A DNA stretch of 18,268 nt from JBBTVI01 sp038063315 (GTDB lineage Bacteria > Patescibacteriota > Minisyncoccia > Sungbacterales > HO2-52-23). The stretch lies in assembly GCA_038063315.1 (NCBI GenBank), contig JBBTVI010000054.1, positions 1 to 18,268 on the forward strand. The letters run 5' to 3'. Positions 1 to 4,885 of the stretch are shown here, one piece after another (the first letter of the stretch is position 1; every line of letters starts with the position of its first letter). A model generated the notes under the pieces. It was given only the letters and a program-made list of their open reading frames with translations, had not been told where the DNA came from and did not search any database. The translations under genes and the position numbers were made by a program.

Positions 1-71
1 CAATCGAAATGGATTGCCGCGCGCCCCCTCGCAGCTCGGGGTCGCTCGCAATGACGGCAATGAGGAGTTAA
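1..71. repeat. Right end of a dispersed palindromic (MITE-like) element
   Basis: A 44-nt stretch at 12-55 (from GATTGCCGCG to CGCAATGAC) is identical to 889-932 in this window. It is the 3' half of the common CATTGCGAG-type palindrome. It is followed by TGAGGAGTTA (62-71), which resembles the right terminus of the element ending at 4398. The left half of this copy would lie outside the window. Non-coding. Confidence 0.65.
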
Positions 72-100
72 TTAGTCATTCCATAGTAGACGAATGCACT

Positions 101-116
101 TGTTTCCCGTGAAACA
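101..116. promoter_or_regulatory. parS-like ParB site 1
   Basis: TGTTTCCCGTGAAACA matches the conserved bacterial parS palindrome TGTTTCACGTGAAACA at 15 of 16 positions. It is the first of four such sites within 900 bp. No parA or parB is in the window, so binding is inferred from the sequence alone. Confidence 0.7.
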
Positions 117-145
117 CCTTTTTAGCAAATTCGGCGCCGCTTTCT

Positions 146-186
146 TTATGCACATTATTGGCGAGTAATCCACAACATTATACACA
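146..186 (+). other. Cluster of three DnaA-box-like 9-mers
   Basis: TTATGCACA (146-154), TAATCCACA (166-174) and TTATACACA (178-186) lie on the same strand within 41 bp, in an intergenic stretch flanked by parS-like sites. The first and third fit the TTATNCACA consensus exactly; the second differs at one position. Such clustering is characteristic of oriC or of DnaA-regulated promoters. No clear DNA-unwinding AT-rich tract is visible and dnaA is not in the window, so this could be part of an origin or an upstream control region. Confidence 0.55.
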
Positions 187-211
187 GCCAGGAGGGTTGT
201 TTCACAAATGT

Positions 212-227
212 TGTTTCACGAGAAACA
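212..227. promoter_or_regulatory. parS-like ParB site 2
   Basis: TGTTTCACGAGAAACA matches consensus parS at 15 of 16 positions. An extra half-site, TGTTTCAC, lies 14 bp upstream at 198-205. The site sits immediately upstream of the yraN-like gene, so ParB occupancy could also affect its transcription. Confidence 0.7.
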
Positions 228-242
228 AAATTGTGGAGAAAA

Positions 243-641
243 ATGATCTTTATGCCATCGGAAAAGAGACAAAAAGGAGATGTTGGAGAGAAAATTGCCC
301 GGGAGTATCTTCAACGGAAGGGGTATCGCATTATTGAGCAGAACTATCTGAAGCCATGGGGCGAGATTGATATTGTCGCGACGAAAAACCAGAAATTGAT
401 TTTTTGCGAGGTCAAGACGCGATCAGCTGTTTCCGCGTCCGTTGACTTTTTACCCGAGCACAACATTACTGCAGCAAAACGGAGAAATCTGCGCCGGATT
501 TGTGAAACATACTGTCGTGAACGGCGGCTGATGCCCGAACAGGAATGGCAAATTGACGTTATTTCTGTTATCTTTGATGAGCAGCAGCAAAAGGCGCGCG
601 TGCAACATTTTGAAAATGCGGTATGGGAAAAACAATATTGA
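243..641 (+). CDS. yraN: YraN/UPF0102-family putative endonuclease-like protein
   Basis: A 132-residue protein of the YraN (UPF0102) family, which has the fold of PD-(D/E)xK nucleases. Its cellular role is poorly defined; it is often discussed in DNA processing or repair. The N-terminal helix with KGDVGEKIAREYL (about 11-23) is followed by the signature GEIDIVA (40-46) and F-C-E-V-K-T-R (54-60). These give the acidic and Lys residues (D43, E56, K58) of a nuclease-type metal site. Length is normal for the family. I chose ATG 243 because GGAGA at 235-239 precedes it; TTG 231 and ATG 252 are alternatives. The gene is flanked on both sides by parS-like palindromes and stands alone as an operon here. 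The family call is confident; catalytic activity is not shown by sequence. Confidence 0.9.
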   Translation: MIFMPSEKRQKGDVGEKIAREYLQRKGYRIIEQNYLKPWGEIDIVATKNQKLIFCEVKTRSAVSASVDFLPEHNITAAKRRNLRRICETYCRERRLMPEQEWQIDVISVIFDEQQQKARVQHFENAVWEKQY

Positions 642-643
642 GA

Positions 644-659
644 TGTTTCTCGTGAAACA
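644..659. promoter_or_regulatory. parS-like ParB site 3
   Basis: TGTTTCTCGTGAAACA, 15 of 16 matches to consensus parS, begins 3 bp after the yraN stop codon. Together with the site at 212 it brackets the gene exactly. Confidence 0.7.
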
Positions 660-670
660 CTAATTGGTGT

Positions 671-948
671 GTAACCCCTGATAGCCTTATCGCGATTATC
701 GGTATGTTCGTCATTGCGAGGAGTCAGACGATCCTTCGCAGAGTTTATCCTGAGTGTAGTCGAAGGGCTCGGGACAGGCTCCGCAATCCATAGGGCATCG
801 TCATTGCGAGGAGTAGCAGCGACGAAGCAATCCATAGCGCAGAAATACTGGATTGCTTCGCCTTCGGCTCGCAATGACGCCGGAAAATGATTGCCGCGCG
901 CCCCCTCGCAGCTCGGGGTCGCTCGCAATGACATCTGTGAGAGATTAC
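671..948. repeat. MITE-like composite element with GTAA...TTAC ends
   Basis: The element starts GTAACCCCTGATAGCC (671-686) and ends GTGAGAGATTAC (937-948), mirroring the ends of the element at 4244-4398 with two differences at each end. The interior is packed with CATTGCGAG-type palindromes (for example 802-879, whose two arms begin and end with GTCATTGCGAG and CTCGCAATGAC). It also has a 28-nt stretch at 740-767 (GAGTTTATCC...CGAAGGGC) that recurs almost unchanged in the repeat at 7751-7855. Its tail TGAGAGATTACAT (938-950) is directly repeated at 952-964. No gene is present; an open frame on the minus strand is only read-through of the repeats. Confidence 0.6.
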
Positions 949-967
949 ATTTGAGAGATTACATCGG

Positions 968-983
968 CGTTTCCCGTGAAACA
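968..983. promoter_or_regulatory. parS-like ParB site 4
   Basis: CGTTTCCCGTGAAACA matches consensus parS at 14 of 16 positions. It is the weakest of the four sites, 58 bp before the tRNA gene. Confidence 0.55.
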
Positions 984-1040
984 ATTTTTCGGGCCGGAGT
1001 ATGACGGCAGTACGTCTGCTTTGGGAGCAGATAAAAATTG

Positions 1041-1111
1041 CGGAGAGTAGTGCAATGGTAGCACGAGTCCTTTGGGAGGATTTAGTCCGGGTTCGAATCC
1101 CGGCTCTCCGA
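1041..1111 (+). tRNA. tRNA-Pro (anticodon TGG)
   Basis: A full cloverleaf of 71 nt. The acceptor CGGAGAG pairs with CTCTCCG. The D arm is GTGC/GCAC with GG in the loop. The anticodon stem is AGTCC/GGATT around loop TTTGGGA, giving anticodon TGG (proline). There is a 4-nt variable loop, and the T arm is CCGGG-TTCGAAT-CCCGG. The first pair is C1-G72, as is usual for bacterial tRNA-Pro. The discriminator base is A, and CCA is not encoded (the following bases are TAG), so CCA must be added enzymatically. It sits at the edge of the accessory stretch 1250-4400, but no duplicated tRNA 3' end was found that would mark an integration site. Confidence 0.95.
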
Positions 1112-1206
1112 TAGAGGGGATTGAGTTCTGCGCCGGAGGCGCACTCGCTCGCCTCGCTTGCGCTATTGCGAAGCGGGCCTTTGGCGAGGACTCTCGGCGG
1201 CCCGAT

Positions 1207-1245
1207 AAAAAATCATCCGTGAAACTTATGCAGTTTCACGGATGA
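1207..1245 (-). terminator. 14-bp hairpin with U-tract (minus strand) containing outward parS half-sites
   Basis: A perfect 14-bp stem (1213-1226 with 1232-1245, 5-nt loop) is followed on the minus strand by six T residues (complement of 1207-1212), an intrinsic-terminator shape. The plus strand has no T-tract after it. The arms contain CCGTGAAAC and GTTTCACGG, which are parS half-sites in inverted outward order, so it could have arisen from a parS duplication. No minus-strand gene ends close by; the nearest is the transposase remnant at 1714. Confidence 0.6.
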
Positions 1246-1440
1246 AAATACTGATACGGTTATATCGACACCATAATTGTGAACGAGCAATACCCTAATA
1301 TTACTCTTATTACTCTTTTATTCTCTATTTGTCAAGGTTTCATAAATCCTTTACGATATTTATATCTCATTGTCAAGTTGACAAACAAAGTTTTTTGTTT
1401 TCTTTTCACTTCTTTTCACAGAGTGGATAAGAAGGATTGG
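1246..1440. other. Gene-less AT-rich spacer with a 15-bp palindrome
   Basis: No convincing gene is seen. TTGTCAAGTTGACAA (1370-1384) is a perfect 7+1+7 palindrome, and its left half recurs as TTGTCAAGG at 1329-1337, an operator-like arrangement. A 79-codon open frame crosses this stretch but has no ribosome-binding site and no recognisable protein features. Confidence 0.4.
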
Positions 1441-1474
1441 CCGTCCGCGAAATATAGTGCGGGCGGTTTTTTTT
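1441..1474 (+). terminator. Intrinsic terminator, plus strand
   Basis: The stem CCGTCCGC (1441-1448) pairs with GCGGGCGG (1459-1466, one G-T pair) and is followed by eight T residues. It is a strong intrinsic terminator. The only annotated plus-strand gene upstream is the tRNA-Pro 330 bp away, so it either ends the tRNA transcript or terminates an unrecognised small RNA. Confidence 0.8.
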
Positions 1475-1535
1475 ACTTAACTTTGGCAAGCTTCCCGAGA
1501 GCGATACAATATTTATGAGTAGACATGTACTCATT

Positions 1536-1576
1536 GGAGGTTTAACCTCGTAAGCGGCTTACGAGGTTAAACCTCC
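1536..1576. repeat. Perfect 20-bp inverted repeat with 1-nt spacer
   Basis: The arms at 1536-1555 and 1557-1576 (GGAGGTTTAACCTCGTAAGC and its exact reverse complement) are separated by a single G. Each arm holds an inner palindrome, GGTTTAACC. There is no T-tract, so it is not a standard terminator. It lies 83 bp outside the left inverted repeat of the IS at 1659, and could be a cruciform-type recombination or protein-binding site, or the scar of another mobile element. Confidence 0.75.
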
Positions 1577-1658
1577 TCATACGCCTTCATCAGCGCATTT
1601 GAAAAGACATCAAGAAAATTTGCCAATGTTCAAATGAGGTACGTATTCTCCAGTCAAG

Positions 1659-2848
1659 GAATGAGCATGAAATAGAAAGTCGTAAGACGGTGGTTTTTTG
1701 ACGAAAATAATCCTTACACTTTTTTCAATTTCTTGAACAAGTCGACCTTCGCCTTGTTCATTTTTTCTGCGTATGCATTATCACTTTCGGAGGACGCAAT
1801 CGCATCCAATTGCGCAAACGTGATCCCCTCTTTCAGATATTGTTCCGGACTCTGAAGTGATTTCAATTTATCGTACGGTGTCATCCACTGCCTGTAGCGT
1901 TTCTTGATCTTTCCCCTTGCATCCGCATACTCCTCAGCAAATCCGCACGGCCGATGATAATTCAAATAGTGGTTGAAGTAATTGCGATTAAACTCATTGA
2001 TCAGTGTTGCGTAGCGGACAGGGATATGATTTCGTCCATACAGTTTCCGTATGATTGATCCGTTCTTTGATTCGACCAATGCATTGTCAATGGTATGCGC
2101 CTTTCCGGCCATTCCGATCCCCCGAATGCACCGTATCCACGCGGAGAAATCCTGGTTTTCCGTCCGGCCTCGGTTTCGCTCTCACGCCGATATTAACCTG
2201 GACCGCACGGGTATTGCGTACCCATTTTGCCACTGACGAATTGTACTGGCGGTTGTGGTTCCGGATGCGGTAGAGGTGGGAGACGGAGAGATCGGAAATT
2301 GTTTTGTATGTGTCATGGTGATAGACATGATATTCTCTTTTCAGAATTCTTGTTGTTGCCTCTCCCCAGAGATGGTCGTGCGCCCCGTCTGTTGTGATGA
2401 GTAACGCGATGTCCATGGGGCCATACTTTCGTCTGAATCCGTTCCTCTTGTTGGCGGAATAATTCGGAATGAGTTTCCCGCAGTGTTGGTGTTTTTTGAT
2501 CAGACGCGTGAGTTGTCCATTCGACATCCCCGCGACCGTCCGGATGTACCTCCGGACGATGATGCGTTCCTTTTTCTTTTTGAGTCGGTGGTACGAAAAT
2601 CTTCTCAACGTTTCTTCAATCCAACGATACCGACCTTTCTTGTCTCCAATCGCAAACTGAAATTCTTTATTGAGCTTCAAAAATTCCCGCAGTTGTTCTA
2701 TGGTAACGATGTGGGAGTCGTTCATGGTGATTGTTGTCATACAACCACCAGTATGGCGACTCCCATTCCGTTATCCACAGCGCTCCAAAACAGGCAGCGA
2801 TTTCGTGCTCATTCTGTGTCGGAATCGGGTTTCATTTCATGCTCATTC
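1659..2848 (-). mobile_element. Insertion sequence with integrase-type transposase (decayed)
   Basis: The ends are perfect 15-bp inverted repeats: GAATGAGCATGAAAT at 1659-1673 and its complement at 2834-2848. A further copy of the end motif with one change (TTTCGTGCTCATTCTG, 2801-2816) lies just inside the right end. This suggests a multi-site transposase-binding end. The element encloses a single transposase locus on the minus strand, which is broken. No target duplication could be recognised at the flanks. The IS family is an integrase-core (rve) DDE type; I cannot assign it further. Confidence 0.8.
1714..2740 (-). pseudogene. Integrase-core (DDE) transposase, internal deletion and frameshift
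   Basis: Two minus-strand frames together make one degraded transposase. The upstream part (2740 down to 2087) has an N-terminal helix-turn-helix-like region and reaches the first catalytic strand, reading F-L-R-V-D-T-V-H and then G-A-Y-H before a stop. The downstream part (2112 down to 1714) resumes at D-N-A-L-V-E-S-K-N-G-S, which carries the third acidic residue, and continues through N-Y-H-R-P-C and M-T-P-Y-D-K-L to a normal C-terminus. In intact relatives about 70 residues, including the S-D-N-G motif with the second Asp, lie between these blocks. Here that segment is gone and the frame shifts at the junction (about 2090-2110). The protein cannot be an active transposase, but its end sequences could still be mobilised by an intact copy elsewhere. 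Confidence 0.85.
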
Positions 2849-3009
2849 TGTATGATAGAAGACTGGCGGGGGTGTGGGGGGAGCCGCAAATAAAAATGAT
2901 GGGAAATTTTTGGGTTTGCCCGCGCGAGCAAGGCGCGCGCGGCCGAGGCGCAAGTGTCGTTCGTCAAAATCCTGCGGATTTTGTCCGAAATACATTCGAA
3001 CTTCGTCTA

Positions 3010-3156
3010 ATGGTTGTCATGGTTGGGAAACTTTTGATTGATTTTCAAGATGCTGTGCAAAAATTTGTAAATGGCATAGAGAACGGATCTGAGAAGAGAG
3101 TTATCTTTTTCGAAGCGGCAAATTATATTAACCTCAAAAATTTTATAATCGAATAA
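3010..3156 (+). CDS. Small hypothetical ORF or 3' remnant ending at a terminator
   Basis: A 48-codon frame begins at ATG 3010. It reads M-V-V-M-V-G-K-L-L-I-D-F-Q-D-A at its start and ends in L-K-N-F-I-I-E. It is not recognised as any family. In its favour, a hairpin terminator begins at its stop codon, and its composition is AT-rich and protein-like. Against it, there is no ribosome-binding site and its frame extends upstream, so it may be the 3' end of a gene cut by the neighbouring insertion. The 160 bp between the IS end (2848) and this frame contains only a short hairpin (CAAAATCC...GGATTTTG, about 2968-2986). Confidence 0.25.
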   Translation: MVVMVGKLLIDFQDAVQKFVNGIENGSEKRVIFFEAANYINLKNFIIE

Positions 3157-3200
3157 AGGGCGCGGAAAACATGCTGTCAGAAAACTCGCCCTTTTTGTTT
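3155..3200 (+). terminator. Intrinsic terminator before dinD fragment
   Basis: AAAGGGCG (3155-3162) pairs with CGCCCTTT (3187-3194) across a 24-nt loop, with further T residues after. The left arm overlaps the stop codon of the small frame at 3010. It separates that frame from the dinD fragment. Confidence 0.55.
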
Positions 3201-3224
3201 TTTGCGTATAAATTGAAAAGCATT

Positions 3225-3473
3225 ATGACCAACGAAATGATACCAACTGCTCCTCATAGGGACTTTGAGGGCATTAAAAAATTTGACGAAAATGGTATTG
3301 AATTTTGGGTGGCACGAGAACTTATGCCTTTATTGGGCTATACAGAGTGGAGAAATTTTGAAGAAGTTATAGGGAAAGCCGCACAAGCGTGTCTTGCAAG
3401 CGGGCAAAATGTGGATAACCATTTTGGATCACACGCAAAAGTACAGGTGAAAGAGTACGACGCTTTACTTTGA
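3225..3473 (+). pseudogene. dinD: DinD-like protein, N-terminal fragment
   Basis: The 82 codons match the N-terminal part of DinD (DNA-damage-inducible protein D), a BRO-N-like family of phage and plasmid character and about 270-290 residues when intact. The matching features are F-E-x-I-K-K-F at 14-20, then F-W-x-A-R-E-L-M-P-L-L-G-Y at about 27-39 with W-x-x-F-E-x-V-I following, and C-L-A-S-G-Q-N-V-D-N-H-F before V-K-E-Y-D. The frame stops where the family normally continues S-R-Y-A-C-Y-L. About 70% of the protein is missing, and IS66 debris begins 22 bp later, consistent with truncation by insertion or deletion. ATG 3225 is chosen over 3171 because homology starts there and 3171 lies inside the terminator hairpin. 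No LexA-type operator was recognised. Confidence 0.7.
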
Positions 3474-3495
3474 ATGAGGAAAATAGGCCTTACCT

Positions 3496-4227
3496 GTGAA
3501 ATTGCGTATGACACTACCAACGGTTTTGCGTATGATCCGGATTCCTCCTCAAGGAGAAATCACCAAGGAACACATCCATACCATTGATGCCTGCCCCGAA
3601 TGTCATACTCCGCTGACCCGAATGAACACCGTCATTTTCTACGAGGAAGACATCCGGCTTCCCGAGAAACCCTCCACTTTCAAAGAGGTCAACAAACACA
3701 CGGTGGAAAAAGGATTCTGCAATACCTGCAAAACCTGGCGTCCCGCACTCCCGATTCCATCCACCGCCGTCGTCATCGGTCCCCAAGTACGATCCTTTGT
3801 TTGCTATGCCTCAGTCATTCTCCGTCTCTCCTACGAACAGATCACGCACATCCTCAATGACCTGTATGCGTTTCCTCTGTCCCAAGGAGAAATCACATAC
3901 ATCCTCGAAGGAGAAGCCATGAAACTGAACCCCGCCTATGAACGGCTCAAACAGACGATTCGAGAACAAAAAGGAACGCACAAGGAAGGCTTGACCAAGA
4001 ATCTCAATGCATACTTCACCTGCCTTCTCCATGAGGGAATCCCTCCGGATAACAACAAGGCGGAACGCGCACTGCGACATCTCGTCCTCAAACACAAAAT
4101 CTCCTTTGGCTCTTGTACCCAGAGGGGCGCTGATACGTTGAGTATCCTTGCTTCTGTGCTCCTTTCTCTCTGGTGGAGAAAACCGCAGAATTTCTTTCAG
4201 GAGTATATGGCATTGAAAGGGGTGTGA
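3496..4227 (+). pseudogene. IS66-type transposase with catalytic core deleted in frame
   Basis: 243 codons match both ends of an IS66 transposase (TnpC). The N-terminal part has the IS66 zinc-binding motif (C-P-E-C at about 33-36 and C-N-T-C at about 75-78). The start of the DDE region follows (L-R-L-S-Y-E-Q-I near 107-114, and L-S-Q-G-E-I at about 127-132). The C-terminal part has the family signature N-N-K-A-E-R-A-L-R-H-L-V-L-K-R/H-K-I-S-F-G-S. Intact relatives have roughly 150-250 more residues between these, including the D-E-T and following Asp motifs. Here L-K-Q-T-I-R-E-Q-K-G runs straight into G-L-T-K-N-L-N, so the reading frame survives but the active site does not. The N-terminus also looks shortened. 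The GTG 3496 start is tentative (ATG 3508 or 3532 also possible). GTGAGGAGTTAC (4224-4235) over the stop codon is probably the element's right terminus. Confidence 0.85.
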
Positions 4228-4243
4228 GGAGTTACCGCCTCTC

Positions 4244-4398
4244 GTAACCCCTCACAGCCGTCATTGCGAGCGACCCCGAGTCTGTCGAGGGGGAGCGCGG
4301 CAATCCAGTATTTCTGCTGGATTGCTTCGTCGTCCTGCAACAGAACTCCTCGCAATGACGCATATGGCGGCAATCGCGGTAGGGCTGTGAGGAGTTAC
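4244..4398. mobile_element. 155-bp MITE with IS66-like terminal inverted repeats
   Basis: GTAACCCCTCACAGCC (4244-4259) and GGCTGTGAGGAGTTAC (4383-4398) are inverted repeats matching at 15 of 16 positions. The GTAA...TTAC ends resemble IS66-family termini. The right repeat matches the sequence at the end of the adjacent IS66 remnant (4224-4235). The interior (4260-4359) is a palindrome running from GTCATTGCGAG to CTCGCAATGAC. No reading frame. It can also fold with 4224-4235 into a 12-bp hairpin. Confidence 0.65.
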
Positions 4399-4409
4399 CC
4401 GTCAATTAT

Positions 4410-4439
4410 TTGACGCCCCCCCTCTTTCTGTCGTATAAT
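4410..4439 (+). promoter_or_regulatory. sigma70-type promoter upstream of rny
   Basis: TTGACG (4410-4415) and TATAAT (4434-4439) are separated by 18 bp, a near-consensus housekeeping promoter pointing at rny. The predicted start lies near 4446. No other gene follows before rny. Confidence 0.75.
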
Positions 4440-4445
4440 GGCAGT

Positions 4446-4885
4446 AAGGTCTTGAAATGACCCTGCGGCTATTTTCCGCAGGATCGGATTAAAAATTATC
4501 GCATCGGAACGAGAGATAAAGAGAGCGGTTTTTTATAGCAACAAGCGAGCAAAAAGCGAAAATGTATTTTCATTTTTTGCGAGTGCCGTTGGTATATACC
4601 CAAAATTTTTTCGTAAATTTTTTATTTTTGGGTATATCTCACCATTCGTAAAAAAGAGTATAAGCCGATGAGTTGGTCTTCAGAAACAACCCTTTTCTCG
4701 GTGCTTTTATTGTCGGGGCGCAATCTCCCGGAGAGGCCCGCCGCGCGGTTTTCCGTGCGATTGGGTAACCGGAGAAGCGCATCTTTTGACTCGCATTACT
4801 TTGTTTTTGCCGGGCCGGATATTGCGCATGCCCGGGTTATTGGCGCGTAAACAGCCCTCTCTCTTTTCTCCCGTTCCTTCATAGC
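4446..4885 (+). other. Long structured leader of rny, or an unrecognised small RNA
   Basis: About 440 nt lie between the promoter and the rny start without a convincing gene. Local hairpins are visible. CCTGCGG/CCGCAGG (4462-4468 with 4476-4482) lies near the 5' end. An A/T-rich hairpin spans about 4549-4582. A 12-bp stem ATATACCCAAAA/TTTTGGGTATAT (4594-4605 with 4626-4637) has a T-rich loop. I do not recognise a known riboswitch or small RNA. A 60-codon frame at 4668-4850 has no ribosome-binding site and no family features, so I do not call it. Confidence 0.4.

Noticed and set aside
344..934. 196-codon minus-strand open frame
   Set aside because: It runs antisense through yraN and then through palindromic repeats; no family features.
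671..964. Repeated units as a CRISPR array
   Set aside because: The repeats are unequal palindromes in both orientations with no constant repeat-spacer period and no cas genes.
1279..1518. 79-codon plus-strand open frame
   Set aside because: No ribosome-binding site, no recognisable protein features, and it spans the intrinsic terminator at 1441-1474.
2087..2112. Programmed frameshift joining the two integrase-type frames
   Set aside because: Frameshifting would still leave out the segment with the second catalytic Asp, which is missing from all frames. It is a deletion, not recoding.
2771..3418. Two further perfect TTATCCACA 9-mers (2771-2779 plus strand, 3410-3418 minus strand) as origin boxes
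   Set aside because: They are isolated, one lies inside the IS and the other in the dinD fragment, and chance occurrence explains them.
4668..4850. 60-codon frame in the rny leader
   Set aside because: No ribosome-binding site or recognisable features; ends close to the rny start but shows no sign of coupling.
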